From: Rhizophagus clarus
Lineage: Eukaryota; Glomeromycota; Glomeromycetes; Glomerales; Glomeraceae
DNA length: 64,000 bases
Reading direction: 5' to 3'
NCBI GenBank assembly: GCA_015698045.1
Contig: BLAL01000306.1
Span: 124,001-188,000 of the forward strand
A model generated the notes under the pieces. The model did not search any database. It was given only the letters and a program-made list of their open reading frames with translations, and was not told the DNA's origin. Every line of letters starts with the position of its first letter. The stretch's first letter is position 1. Below, piece by piece: positions 41,438 to 55,025 of this stretch. Made by a program: the position numbers and the translations under genes.

Positions 41438-44400
41438 TTATAATACAAAATTAAGTACATAATAATTTGAATGAATTAATTTAAAGAAATGATCTGAGGT
41501 AAAAGATCAAAAAAAAAAAAAAAAAAAAAATATTTTTTTGATAATTTGAAAAAAAAAATATCACTCCTATTGGTAAAAATGTTGGTGGAATTAACTTAAA
41601 AAGTAGATTATAATTCTGAGTGGTCAATTGGTTATGCATATTTATTTCACTTCATGTATACATATTTATTCCAAAAATGATTAATTTAATCCTTTAAAAG
41701 ATATTTTTAAATAAATTTTACTTAAAGAAAAAGGAATGGGTTACTTTTTAATATTATGAAATCTTAAAAAGAATTTCTATTCAAAATCAATCAAACTAAA
41801 TATACACTTCTTTGGGTGTGATCACATTTTTTGCCTTCAAATGCAGTGACGCCAACTTCATTGCATTATGTAACAATAATTTACAATCCAATAATATTTA
41901 AACATTATGAAAAAACGACCCCCAAAAAAAAACGCGTATAAAAATTATTTTATTTTGATAAATTCTTTCTAAAAAATTTTTTTATTACCTAAAACACTTC
42001 TCCCATGTGAAGTATGTGAAAGTAAAATGGGCTTTTTATTTATTTATTTGTTTATTTTACGAAAAAAAAAAAAAAAGAAAAAGAAAAAAAGAAAATGAAT
42101 CTTTAAATGACTCTTTATACGTTAATGTACGATAAACCGTTTAAAAATAATACAGATAATAATGAAATTATATATGTATCGTAAAATTCTTCATATAGTA
42201 GTTATAATATTATTATAAGTAAATGTTATGTCATGCAGTGCGAGTTATCAAACTTTAAAAAAAAAAAAAATGATTAACGGATGTGATATAAATTTTTTTT
42301 TTAGTGATGTATTGTAGTAATAATAATAATATAATTATACGCGAAATTATTTCACAAATATTTCATATCACATTTATTATATAATAAAACAAACAATAGT
42401 TTATACAAAGATTAAATTTAATATAGTTACACATTTGTTCCATCTTTAACTGATAAAGGTATTGACAAAGATAACAAGGTGACACGTCCCCACCCTCAAT
42501 TTAGTAAATCTTTGAAATGATAGATAAGATTATTTAGCATATTTTTTGAAATCTTTATTTATTTGTGTAAGGTTAACGAAATTGTGAGAATATTTTTTTT
42601 TTAATCATGTGCTCTAATGACATAATTTCATCTAAGATATTCTCTGAGAAAAGAAATTTAATTTAAACCTCCTTGAAGATTGAATCTAAAATAGAATAAA
42701 TTAAAAATTTTGAAAAAAAAAAAAAATATTAACAAAAAAAAAAAAAAAAAAAAATTAAGGGTCTTTAAACAGATCAAAAATGTCTTAACGCCAAAAAACA
42801 AAACGCACGCACCAATCGCTAATCTTTTTTGACTTTTTCCGATATTTATTCCAAAATATTACAGGTTAATAATCCTGTTTCTTTTCTTTTTCTTTTTTTT
42901 TTTTTTACTTTTAAAAAAATGGTTTAGCTTTTTCAAATGATTTCATGTGATTATTTATGGAAAAGAGGATTTTCCTCATTTGTTTTTCCCGGTTCATTCC
43001 GATTTAGGTTCACGAGAAAATCATGTGATAACTGGTACACCCCTCAATGTGATGTGAAACATTTTCACATCGTCGCTTTTTTTTTTTTTTTTTTTTTTTG
43101 ATGTTACTCCTAAATTTTGTCTTTAAAATAATATGATAATTATGATTCTCATAAGTATTCGTCAACCTAGTTTGGCCATCTTACGAAGATCATGATGAAT
43201 TGAAGTAGATAGATTTGAAACGGGTTGAAAGATTAAAGGTTTAATTAAAGGAGTCATGACTCGTTCTTACCTGTATAGATTATCATGTAAATCTGTCTTA
43301 TAAAAGATAATTTGTTATACGAATTTACGTAATATATTCATCAAATAAATGTTAGTGTGTTATTAGTGTGTGAAATGCATGCAAGAACAAAATAGGAAAT
43401 AGTTAATTAATATGTGAATCATACAGTAATATATTATGATCTCTGGTAATTAGTATTAAATAGTTATTGTGAGTAGACATATCGGTCCAAGACCTCATTA
43501 GAAATAATGCGGCGACCAATAGAAATCAATATTAGATCAATAAAATACCGGTTATTTATATTCCTAATTGTCTGAACGATAACATCACCACTGTCGCGCA
43601 ATAGTGATAGTGATACAACTCGTCATCAGGAGAACATTAGTCGATTATAGTTTATATAAACTTAAACTAGACTGTAATGTACTGTAATTGTTCTGTTAGA
43701 TTATATCATTATGATAGTCTTCAAGTATATCTCCTTGAGTATACGCAAGAAGCGATTCGAAATGAGTAAAGATGTCATAATTATGTATTCTTAGTTGCGT
43801 ACTAACATGATTTTATTAAATATGGTAATTATCTTATCACATAACCAATATCTCTTTCGAAATAAGCGGACTTTTTATTAACGATAAAGTTAGGCGCGGA
43901 CTTGGAGTGGTATGATACCAATAAGTCAAATTCAGAACCGAAACACGCTCAACTAAGAGTTCCTCGAAAATAAATAAAAAGCTTAAGAACGACTTCTTTT
44001 TACGTCGTTCCAAATACAAAATAAGAGTCTTATGTGCGTAGATATCATAGATGTTATATAAATATACGCGCGAAATGAACTGTGATGTGAATAGCATTAT
44101 TTGCATGATGTGCCAACTTTGACCTACATTTTTACAAGAACGTAACATGTATCACAAGTCTTAACTTAATAGTCAAGGAAGTTAACACAAAATGCTTTTT
44201 CGGTTCGATTAGATTAAAGAAGCTAATCCAGAATAAGCAGATCGAGATTTTATTTTACCCATCGGACGATCGTGTGCACATAATATTACATCACTGTACG
44301 ATTATTAAATAAACAGAATTGAATAAATATTAATGTTTAATCAAATGATAACAATACATTTTTTTTTCATTTTTTCTCGTATAGAATCAAAATATGCCTT

Positions 44401-47400
44401 AGCTAATAACGCTTTCTTTCAGCTCATTCAAACTAAGCTAAGCATTTTTTGCTATAGTTGTTACGGTTGCTTTATAAGTTTCAACCCTAAAATCAAAGGA
44501 TTTCGTGCTTGATAATCGTAAAAGTTAGGTAGTCTCTCGTTATAATATGTTTTACTTGAATTGACAAATAAATATATTCTCGAAGCGATTGAATGGAGAA
44601 TTTGTATATTCATTTGAAATGTATCTTTAGTATTTAGTAACGCATCTCTTCAAGTGATTATCTGTACAGCAAGACAAAGTTATTTCAGGAATGAACTATA
44701 TCGATCTTTTCAAACTCCAAATCCGGATTCGTAAGATCGTAGGAACGACATACAATAATTATGCGAATAATGTTAAAGGTTTCTTTATGCGTAAGAAAAT
44801 TGTGGATTTACAAAAGAGGGAGAAATGATATGAAAATACCAATTTGTTTATTAAAAATAAGCGTGTTAAAGAGGCACATACAATGTAATATACTATTTCT
44901 GGATGGATGTCCTATACGAACACGAGAGCACATGATCTCTTGAAATGTACTGTATTTGAGCGTTTCTCAATCTGAAAATAAAAAAAGAAGAGTGAATAGA
45001 GTTGAGTATTAAGATTTATTTATCATCATCCATCTATGAATTCGCGTTTTTCCTTACGAAATCAAATTACACTTCGCCTTGTACGTCCGAAATCGGTTAA
45101 GGGATTATTCCAGCTGAAATTAATTTTGGTAAAGCAATTACGTCAATTATTGTTATATGATTCGATTATACAAATTCAAGTCCCGGTGTTCCTGCGTTGG
45201 GTCCTGAGCCGTAACTTTTCCAACAAAAATGTCCAACTATAATGATATGTTCTATGTCGTTAACTTGAAATAATTTTCAGCAATAAAGGCAGATTGCAAC
45301 GTAATCATGATGGATCTCAGAATAAACTCGTCTGGGCCAAATCCTGCAAATAAGCAGAATCGATCGATGGTAAACATTTTATTTTCCCTGTACCGTCTAG
45401 GTACTCCAGGTTTTTTACAATTTACCACTTTTCCATCCTAACAACAGTACTAGAAAGATTTAATTATGAGAATTAAATTTGATTTATAATAACTATTAAA
45501 TATGCTGATTTAAAGTATTTGAATAAATCTACATATTACACATTCGCTGTATTGAGTCGGAAACTTTATTTGGGGTAGCTTTACCTGCCATTCCACTAGT
45601 GGCTTCACATAATAATTCTTTTCTTTCTAATGTGTCTTCCTTAGATACATAAAGAAAATACTATAGGCAATGCTAGATAGTAATAAATAAATTGCTCATA
45701 ACTCATAATCTCCATTGCGCTGAAGTCACACCTTGTTTTTTATAGTTGACAGTTTATCTTTTTCGTTATTAAGAAAGTTTCATATATACTAGCAAAATAT
45801 CTTGTTACACTTTCATGAAAAATGTTAGTAGTACGTCAGAAAATGTTACCGATTGTTTATGTTACAATTCATTTTTTATTTCATTTTGTTTCCTATGAAA
45901 ACATTTCCATTTATTTGATCTTTAAGAATTTGTATGATTAAATTTATTAACTATATGCACAGAAACGAGTTCTCAAATAAATCAGCGCATATAGTAAAAT
46001 AGCCAAAATCGGTTAAATTAAATAAAATTGCAACTACTGATTCACCAACAAATTTATTTGATTTAACTAAGTAGAGACATTTAGGAATCTAACAAATTTA
46101 TACCCAGAAGTTTGATAATCTCCCAAGAACTGTAGGCGAACTTAAAGTTGTACTAAAGGAAAAATGTAAATATTTCTGTTTTTTAAGTAGATTGCTGCTT
46201 TGGCATTATGAAAATTTGATGTAACATAAGTAGTAAATTAGTCAAGAACAAAAATTTTCGTATGTTTTCGCTAGTTATATATTTATGTCTTCATTTTCAA
46301 ATCGGACATTACTTTCCGATGTGTACGTACATGCAGTACATTTATAAATTACACATGCGTTTAAAATTCAAAGTGAAGCCGCAAAGGTCTTTATTATTAT
46401 ATTTTTCTAAGAATATACATGAAAAGCAGGTTGACTGTGTAGAATCAAATGGGGAATAAAGCATGAAAAAATATGCTCGCCACATCACTATTTTTTTTTC
46501 TATCTACTAATTTGTTAATTAACTATGCTATATTTCGAATCACATAATAATAGTTTTTTACGGTTTCAGTTCGGTTAGTCGCACTCAGCTGATCTAAATT
46601 GTCCCCAGATAGAAATTCTGTCAAAATCATTACAGCAGGTTTCTTTGATAAGTGGTTGCGTTATTGATCATTGTTAAAATTTTTTGTTTCTCTGTGATGC
46701 AGCCAACATCGCATAATTTGATTTTTCGACTTCCGTGGCAAGCTAACCCGTATAAATTCTGCAGTGAAAAAGGAGATAAGGTCAATTGACGGGTTTATCA
46801 TAAACTTCTGTGCCGTTTCGGTCACGATTTCCGCAGTAATAGTTATATTAATTTAAAGGGAAGAACGAACAACACTGAGGAAGGGAAATTTGGCATATTT
46901 CCTGAAAAGCTGATTGAAGAAATTAAATCCTGTTTGTCGTTTTATCGTGTTCGGATGCTTTATTTTATATGCTAGCTTAGTGTTTTCCTTAACTGTTAAG
47001 ATTGATTAAAATAAATTCATTAACTGTACATTTTTGTCAAAGAGTTTAATATTGTATATTAGGATTATAGGGAGACGGTCCATTTTATTTATTTTTTACG
47101 CAGTATAAACTTAATTCGGTCTACTGTAATATCTCGTATTAATAAGCTATAGAAATTGATCAGCGTACAAAAAAATGCAAAATAGCTCGTTTTGGTGAAG
47201 CTGGCTAAGCCACAATTTTTTTCTAATACTAAAGTACTAATTGCCAGTGCCAGACAACGAGACACACTAACAGAAAATTTGAAACAAAAGAACTTGAATA
47301 ATTTCTGACGTGAGGATGAAAACTTTGAAATTTAGAATGTTGGAAAAGAAAGAGTTCAATGACTGTTCATTTTCAAGGTGACAGAAGAAAACTTACAGAT

Positions 47401-47865
47401 TTAATTTATACTAGCAATAAATCTCGTACTTGTTAAGGTATGCAGAAAGATCAATGTCCGTTCTCTTAGTTCAGAGTTTAGGTAAAGTTTAGTTCCACCG
47501 AAGAAGTCTTAGCTTATACATACGCTTTCCAGTTGTTCACTTCACGAATTCAAATTCAAAGTTGGCAAAATGGGTATTTCATAAGAGATATATTGAAACT
47601 GGTAGAATTTAACGTAGCTCACGAGTCTGTAGTTCTAAGTAGTGTAGAAACAATGTAAAATATTACGTTTCAACTATACTTCGCACAGCCCTTCATTTTC
47701 ATCATGAGATCAGAAATACGGAATAATTGAGAGTTCTGGGCGAGTCTATTATGTGGTCAAGGTGAGGATTGTCCTGGTTCGTAGTGCTTAATTGCTTTAA
47801 TAGCATCATCATTCCTACAAGACTTTTCTGAACTAGCAAATTATTCTGTGCGTCGTCATCATAGG
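40816..47865. other. Long AT-rich gene-poor stretch
   Basis: Homopolymers at about 41240-41285, 41328-41346, 41411-41437, 41508-41530, 42734-42754 and 43078-43099. More balanced DNA occurs at about 43800-47700, with only short frames (up to 103 aa) that I do not recognise and do not call. No tRNA or rRNA seen. Confidence 0.45.
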
Positions 47866-47869
47866 GAGT

Positions 47870-48265
47870 TAGGATGAGTAAGGTTTTGATTTGCGTATTA
47901 TCTAAGTTTTTTTTGTTCATAGTTGGGTCGTCTGCTACTTTCTTCTTTTTCTTCTTTTCTTTTTCTTCTTATTCTTTTTCTTTTGAGATTTAGTTAAGTA
48001 AATATTAAGTGTCGATGAGTGATGATGGTTATGATACTAAAAAAGCATAATAATGGGTAATTGATCTTGTTATTTACTCGTATTATTTGTCATCTCATGA
48101 AGAACACCAAGATGAGCGTGTCTACTTTCAAGTTCATGAAAAGAGAACCTCCATAATGATTATTGTTTAACTCATGATACACAAAGCCTGGTGTAGAATT
48201 CATTTAAAGAAATGTTAATACAAAATGATAGAAATTATTGCTCTATTTGCAAAAACAATTTAATA
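47870..48265 (+). repeat. Inverted repeat, left arm (~350-390 bp)
   Basis: Contains TCGTCTGCTACTTTCTTCTT, AAAGCATAATAATGGGTAAT and TTTAAAGAAATGTTAATACA, each found in inverted orientation at 52950-53290. Local differences and small indels are present. The arms are about 4.7 kb apart (inner edges). They may be terminal repeats of a decayed element or an inverted duplication of a gene's 5' region. Confidence 0.7.
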
Positions 48266-48699
48266 CATGATCTGCCTAAAAAACATTATTAGAATCCCTG
48301 CCAAACAAACACGAGAAATTATATTGGTACAATATTACCGATTCTTTCGATGACCATGATTACGATAATAATAGAGTTTTTTCCTTTATATTTATAATTA
48401 AATATTATATTATTATGTAATTACTAGATTAATGCTAGTAAAACTTTATTAAAAATAATAAAGAATAAACTTTTTATATGTAGTACTTTTAACTTCATTT
48501 ATTCGGAATTCTATAGATAAATTCTGCATATTTTATAAACCCTTCACAGGATGGGTTAGCGCATCCAATAGTGCATTGTGTTCTGATACGCCAAATGCTT
48601 CTGATCGAGAAAATGCATCGAACAATCCATTTTTTGCTTGTTCAAGTTAAATTAGAAATATTACAATAACGAGCTAGCCGGGGTTTGATAAAGTAGCAT

Positions 48700-50420
48700 C
48701 TTTACAATAATGGGTCGCAAATTTCCACTTCTTCATCACCACTATCATCAGAGTCATCATCCCAAACTACATCATCATCTGTCGCAGATTCCGCTTCACA
48801 CTAAAATACTTGTCTTCAATAATGAAACAAAGGTCATCTGAAATGCACAGTACAGTCCTTTGCCGAACATATCTATATAATAAGGTTGTCGCTGGCGAAG
48901 ACCAACTTAAAAAGATAGTGTAAGACGTTCTTCGCTATTATTATGATTTTGGAGAAGCATTGACGAAACGGTATGATCATTATTGACCAGTGATTTGGAG
49001 TTTCAGTCTCTACTGGCCAATGACGTGAAGACACAGATACTTCAGAAGAAACTCTTCGAAAAAGAATTGAAAGAGCTTGAAAGGTTTTGTGGTCTCTTCA
49101 ATAGCAATAGGAAGTGTTAAAACTTTTTACTATCATCTATTACAGGTTTGTCTATGAATGACATTAAATACATAATTGCCAAAGTGCTTCGTAGATACAG
49201 TAGTTGTACTACGCTACAAATTACTGTGCCTGTGAAATGTAAAAAAAAAATAGTGTTCAGAATTAAAGTTCGCCCACCACTAGAGGATGTGTATTTATTC
49301 ACTCACTAATTTATAAGTAAATTTTATATGACGATTCTGACCTTCAAACGGCGTTAATTAAACGACTTTAAGTAATTAAAGAGAAAACTTCACATATGAC
49401 CATTCCATTATCGATTTCGTCAACCACACTCAGAGTCATATTATTATCTGATGAACCAATAAATGATAGTTTTGTTCCTAAAATCATGCCTTGTTAGGTC
49501 GAGGGAAGTTCATGTTGACCTCAAGACAAATGTTTGACTTTCTTGAAGAACGTGACCAGTAATCTTTGTTGGTATTGAAGGAAGTGATGTAAGTATAGAG
49601 TCAGGTGAAGATTAAAGATTGCTTGTGAAGTGGATCTTACAAATGAAGCTGCAAGAGAAACTTCGTCAAAGTGTGCATGATGATGCTCTCTGGACAACAA
49701 ATTTTATATCATTGGGTATTTGATTGGATCACCAATCCACGGGGTTCTTTTGTCCAGATGAGTTTTGACAACATTTTCTACAATGAACAATTTCCACGTA
49801 ACCAGTGGAACAGTTGTGATAGAAGGAATGGCCTCATCCTATAAGGAATAATATTAGAATAGATTATGAGTAACAGCACGAAAGTCATCAGTGCAAATTC
49901 GAAGAGCACTATCTATCAAGCTTTCTTCAACAAATCAACAAAGTGCACAAATGATTAGTAAGAATGGAATCAAGATTACACAAGGCAGGATAACCTTTGT
50001 AACTTTGTTTTTGGTCCACCCAAAGCTTTTACCAATTGATTGGATTAAGAACCGTGAGGGATTTAACGGAATTATTGTTTGTTGGGTTGATATTGACAAA
50101 ATAAAAAGCATGAATTAACGAGATTTAGTTTTAGAAGGCGAAGATTTGTGAAAGGGGGTGGTAGTTACATCAAGATATGGACAGTCTTCAGCAGACAAAA
50201 ATGAATTTGTGTATGGATACCAATTATCAAACCCAAGACCAATTCTCAATAAGTGACCAAATAATGATTATAATAAGGATTCATTGCGACCAAGGCTAAG
50301 TGGTTTGAACCCATTCGCCATCTTCAGCTCTCCATTAAGACTATTGGAGCAGCAGAGCTTATGAGCAATTATTTTGTTGGGGTTATTTGTTTCCATACAA
50401 AAGATGTGAATAAAAAGCAA
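48700..50420 (+). pseudogene. Decayed unidentified protein-coding gene
   Basis: Long coding-like stretches in changing frames: KTQILQKKLFEKELKELERF and LSMNDIKYIIAKVLRRYSSC, TVPVKCKKKIVFRIKVRPPL, MTIPLSISSTTLRVILLSDE, an open frame 49891-50118 (QIRRALSIKLSSTNQQSAQM ... VHPKLLPIDWIKNREGFNGI), then VVVTSRYGQSSADKNEFVYG and IRHLQLSIKTIGAAELMSNY-type sequence. Base composition is higher in GC than flanks. More than ten stops and frameshifts. No family recognised. It lies inside the inverted-repeat pair, so it could be the element's own gene. Confidence 0.45.
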
Positions 50421-51781
50421 GATAGTTGTAAATCAAAAGTTGATATACAGTATATGCAATATAAATAAAAATCATAAAATGGGTTTGAACTATTTTTGAT
50501 TTGATATTAGGTCGTCTTTATACGATATTTTGTAACCCCTCCTAGCTTCTATGGCCTCTGAGCTTTTCACCAGGGTTCTTTCCTATGTTTTAAGGGTAAA
50601 GTGAACACTTATACTGTGCTGCAAGTTAGCATTGTGTTATTATGAAGTTTTTTGTATCTGTACTCCGTGTACATAAATATCAATAAAGTTTTGACTACAG
50701 TTCGGACATTTACTTTTTACAATATGTTGTAAAAATGAATAGAAAAGAAAAACAATGTGATGATTTATCTGTTATTAGATCTCATGAACACAACAATGGG
50801 TTGTTCGTGTAAGAGGTACTTTGTAAGAGTTACTTATGTAGCATTTTCATGCATACTGCCTATTCGCGTCATTTAGGCAAGGCCATCTGTCAATAGATAA
50901 TCCACATAATTATCGTAGACATTGTATAATATTTGCTAAATAATTAGTAATTATCAAATTTTGCTTTTATCGCGTAGCATGCTTTCTTTGCATTTCTTAC
51001 AAACGGATTTAACATTTGTAAACATGCAGAGGATCAGAGAAAAATATTTGCGTTAAGACGAGGTTCAATACGTGAAGGCCTCGATTAGAACTCGTTTGAA
51101 ATGGTAAATAAAACGTAACAGAACGGTTATGATTTCAATTACCTTGATGCTGTCATAATTGGTATGTGTTCTCACTAATAAATTGCACTTTATTAATTAT
51201 TTTTTTTCGCTATACACAGCTCGGGAATTGTATTTTCTCTTTTACTGTCCAATATAATTTTACCGAGCAGAAGCTTTAGCAGCTTCATTAATTTACCATT
51301 AATTATGACTTTTTTGAAGACACCTTAAATAAGCGTCCATGGAATAACAAACGTTACTCAAGAGTGTAAAGAAAGTTACCGATCAAAAAACTAACAGCAT
51401 ACTTCGCGTTCGCTTTGGGTATATTCATTTTTATTATTCACAAAGTGAGCAAATTTTACGATAGACAGTCTATATCTTTTAAAGTTTATGAGAGAATACG
51501 AAGTATTGATTGTAATCAATATAAACTTCACGTAATTGGAACTGCGAATGGACACTAGTCTTTCTTTATGGCTATTCGAAATAGATGTTCACACGAAACA
51601 TTTTCCCCTTTTCATCATTGGATTAGATTATTGCTAGTTCTACCATATCTAGTTATTATTGGTTTTTCGAAAGAATACTTTTATGTATTTTTTAAAAAGA
51701 AAAATCATAATTTCAATGTAAATCAATAAATTATGCAGCGTGTATACAATTTTTATTCTTTATTTTGTAATATCAATTCAA
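50421..51781. other. Intergenic DNA inside the inverted-repeat pair
   Basis: AT-rich with short chance frames only. No recognised gene or RNA. Confidence 0.45.
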
Positions 51782-52403
51782 TTATATTAAAGAACCGTTA
51801 CGATAGAAGAACGATCCTAGCAAGTAAATCGTGAACCATATAGTAAATATATTCTCTAAATTTTTGATTCTCAATCTCGTTTTTTCATTTCCAGTATCTG
51901 ACCAATTCTGCTCCCTCAATTTTGCTACCATTTTATCATGAAAAGAGTCTTGCAACTCCAGATTGTTGAAAACTCTGAACGGTTCTTCTACTTCTTGGAT
52001 CCAAATTGGATACTGGCATAGTTCCGATACGTGAAAACTCCCAATCAATGATGCCTATAATTTTGATTTCATCATTAACTGAACGCTCATATCAACGAGT
52101 ATGTTTTGTGCAACAAAATCACCATAAATAAGAACAAAAGGTTTTTGATCTATCAATTTATCAAAAATTTGGATTGAAGTCCTTAGATTTGCTACTTTAC
52201 TCGCCGTTGCCATCTGATCTATTTTTCTCTTTCTCTTTCTCATAAGTTCTTGTACATCATTAATTTCAAAGTATTTTTTTTTTTTCTTTTTGAATCAAGG
52301 CATCAAATAATTCCTGCAAGTTTCTAAAAGGGTCGGTAAAACTAGGAATGGTATTTCTTCCCTCAATGTAAAATACAGGTCCTATTTGAAAAGTTGACGT
52401 CAT
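51782..52403 (-). pseudogene. APH/aminoglycoside-phosphotransferase-like kinase gene, decayed
   Basis: From ATG at 52403 the frame reads TSTFQIGPVFYIEGRNTIPS and FTDPFRNLQELFDALIQK. After an A-run frameshift it continues with the catalytic block FVLIYGDFVAQNILVD (normally HGDxxxxNILVD; here Tyr replaces His) and, in another frame, IKIIGIIDWEFSRI, the Mg-binding IIDWE block. It ends with LCQYPIWIQEVEEPFRVFNN and a C-terminal helix to 51782. Such APH-fold proteins phosphorylate small molecules or proteins and are numerous in these fungi. Two or more frameshifts and the lost catalytic His indicate a dead copy. Confidence 0.6.
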
Positions 52404-52949
52404 AATTATGTGATACTATGAGTAAAAAGTTGTCGCTGTACTCGCAAATGACATCCGATTGACATTTCATTCATAATTCAAGCAACGTGACAGCTGTTAA
52501 CTCGATGTAAGTTATGAGCGACATACTTTATAATTGCAACTTCACTAGCAAATTTTTCTGCAGGGTGATTTAAATCACAAGAGTCGGGATGGTCCAACAT
52601 CAAATTTTAATAAATAAATTTCATTGTAGAGCAGTTTACGAATGCAAACACAGTGTGACTGGAAGCTCCAAGTCCACTTTAGATTTTGACTTTTATAGCA
52701 ATTTTAAAAGATTTATTTATTGGAAAAAAACGACCAATAAATTATGTAGTGAGGGAGGATTAATACATGTACAGTATTTATAAGGTTATGTCTTCTTTAT
52801 GGCAAAATGAATCACCTCACTCACTCAATTAAACCAGAACCTCATTCAGTTTAAAAAAACTGTGTCAAGCTAAATTACAGTAAGTTAAGGCTTGTAATCA
52901 GAATAAATCACCTGATTCATAAATCACAATAAGTTAAGCCAATAAAAAT

Positions 52950-53290
52950 TTTTTCGGCGGATCCAGATAGAGAAATAATCTCTGTCATTTTGTATTAACA
53001 TTTCTTTAAATGAATACTACAAAGAATAAGAATTTGAGCTAATACCAGGCTTTTGTATCATGACGAGTTAAACAATAATCATACGAGTAAATGTCAAGTC
53101 CAATTACCCATTATTATGTTTTTTTTAGTATCACAACCATTATCACTCACCCAATTATCAACACTTTATATTTAATTAACAACTTATAAAAAGAAAAAGA
53201 AGAAAGTAGCAGACGATGCGCGACCTAACTGTGAACAAAAAAAAAAAAAAAATTTAAGAGATTATACGCAAATAAAAACCTTATTCAGCC
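52950..53290 (-). repeat. Inverted repeat, right arm
   Basis: Mirror of 47870-48265: CATTTTGTATTAACATTTCT, CATTATTATGTTTTTTTTAG and AGAAGAAAGTAGCAGACGAT. It ends within the 3' flank of the Sel1 gene. At its outer end the plus strand reads like the start of the same short frame found at 47920 minus (NKK...), hence the 5'-region-duplication alternative. Confidence 0.7.
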
Positions 53291-53385
53291 TTGAAATCCT
53301 CCTTTATTTAATAAATTATTCTTTACAAATTTTACTACAAAATATTCTTAATAAAATACAAAAATCGAATTATTTATTTTAAAAT

Positions 53386-54624
53386 TCATATTGAGTAACA
53401 ACCTGTACTATTCAAAAAATCATTTAAGGCAAATGAATCTTTTTCACCAGTATATTTTCTAAACCAAGTTGCAGCTTCATCTGAATTTTTTTCAATTCCA
53501 ATACCATCCCTATAACATTTTGCAACTGAATAAACAGCTCTAGATTCATAATCATTGGCTAATTTCAAATACCATTTAAATGCTTTTCCTTCATTCTTGT
53601 TAATAGAATTATTAAGATAATATTCAGCTAATTCAAATTGTGCATCAACATTACCACTTATTGCAGCTTTTCTAATCCAATAAAATCCTTTTTCTTCATC
53701 ATAATAAAAATAGTGATTTGCTACAAAATATTGACTTGTACCATTACCTTTTTTTGCAGCTCTTAAATGCCATTCAAAAGCTTTATTTTCATCTTTTAAA
53801 GTACCATTTCCATACATATAACGAAACCCCACACTTTTTATTGCTTTTTTATATCCTCCTTCAGCAGATTTTAAATATAATTCAAATGCTTTCTTCTCAT
53901 CTCTCGTTACACCACATCCACAGTCACAACAATTACCTAATTCATAAATTGCTTTAATATTTCCCCCTTCTGATGATTTTAAATACCAATCTATTGCCAT
54001 TTTATAATCTTGTTTGATGTTTGTTCCATAACGATAACAATTACCTACATAATACTGTGATACATTATCTCCTTTTTCGGCATCTTTTACATGTAAATTA
54101 TAATTTTTTCTTCTATATGAAATAACATCTTCATAAAGAAATAAAATGTAAAAATATTGTAAAATTATTTCATTTAATTTTCTAATATCATCATTATCAT
54201 TATCATCAACATGATTTTGATGATTATTTTTAACAGAATTGGAAAATATTTCAAATGCTTGATCATCATCCATTTCACATCCAATTCCATGTTGATTAAA
54301 ATATCCAATTAAACTTGAATAACGTGAAATATATTGTGAACAACATTTCATAGCTTTAAATGCGTCATTGGGTTTTAAATCATATTCGAATAAAAAATTA
54401 TTTACAAATCTATACAAATTAGTAATATCATCATCAGATTCCAAATTTAAAAGAAGTGTATACAATTCTTGTAGTAATTCATCAATATATTTCATATTGA
54501 AATATATACTATTTGATTCATCCGAATCTGATAAATAATTATTCGGATATACAAAAACATTTGAGTCATCTGAATCTTCAACAAATTCAGTATTATTATT
54601 ATCGTTTTCAATGTTATCAGACAT
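53386..54624 (-). CDS. Sel1-repeat (SLR) protein, 412 aa
   Basis: Intact single-exon gene. The N-terminal ~30 residues are acidic (Asp/Asn/Ser-rich). Residues about 60-170 are helical and include one divergent repeat (YFNQHGIGCEMDDDQAFEIF). From about 175 to 405 there are at least six Sel1 repeats of about 36 residues with the A/G pattern: YYVGNCYRYGTNIKQDYKMA, YELGNCCDCGCGVTRDEKKA, VGFRYMYGNGTLKDENKAFE, YFVANHYFYYDEEKGFYWIR, FELAEYYLNNSINKNEGKAF and YSVAKCYRDGIGIEKNSDEA. Sel1 proteins are scaffold or adaptor proteins; in these fungi they are often linked to BTB or kinase domains, which are absent here. Probably cytosolic: no signal peptide or membrane segment. Confidence 0.9.
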   Translation of the reverse strand: MSDNIENDNNNTEFVEDSDDSNVFVYPNNYLSDSDESNSIYFNMKYIDELLQELYTLLLNLESDDDITNLYRFVNNFLFEYDLKPNDAFKAMKCCSQYISRYSSLIGYFNQHGIGCEMDDDQAFEIFSNSVKNNHQNHVDDNDNDDIRKLNEIILQYFYILFLYEDVISYRRKNYNLHVKDAEKGDNVSQYYVGNCYRYGTNIKQDYKMAIDWYLKSSEGGNIKAIYELGNCCDCGCGVTRDEKKAFELYLKSAEGGYKKAIKSVGFRYMYGNGTLKDENKAFEWHLRAAKKGNGTSQYFVANHYFYYDEEKGFYWIRKAAISGNVDAQFELAEYYLNNSINKNEGKAFKWYLKLANDYESRAVYSVAKCYRDGIGIEKNSDEAATWFRKYTGEKDSFALNDFLNSTGCYSI

Positions 54625-55025
54625 ATTGATTAATGATTACGAATAAAAAAGAAAAAGAAAGAAAAAGATAACAATGTAATGAAAAAGTGGCTTTTTATTT
54701 ATGTTTCTCTGTGTGATGTTGTACTCTGTTATACGGATTCCTTTTTTTGTTTGTGTAATGATCTTCAAAGGATTTTAAAAGAATTTATATTTATTGTAAC
54801 TTATTATTTTTACTTTTATATACGTTATCAGTTATAGTATTAATAGTTAAGTTTTTTTTTTAAAAAAAAAAAGGTAGTGAAGAAAAGCAATTAGTTGGTT
54901 TATAACCTGACATATGTTATTCTTAGAGCTTGCAATAGAGTGGAGTAATGTTATCTATTTAAGTCTTTGAATTCGAAAAAATTATTGATGATAATAAATT
55001 TAAAGAACAAATTTAATAAAGACAG
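54625..55025. other. Intergenic region upstream of the Sel1 gene
   Basis: AT-rich 400 bp holding the Sel1 promoter region and the 3' flank of the F-box-like pseudogene. AAAGAAAAAGAAAGAAAAAG lies just upstream of the Sel1 start. No other gene seen. Confidence 0.5.

Noticed and set aside
43837-44148. 103-aa minus-strand frame
   Set aside because: No recognisable motif, atypical composition and no conserved context.
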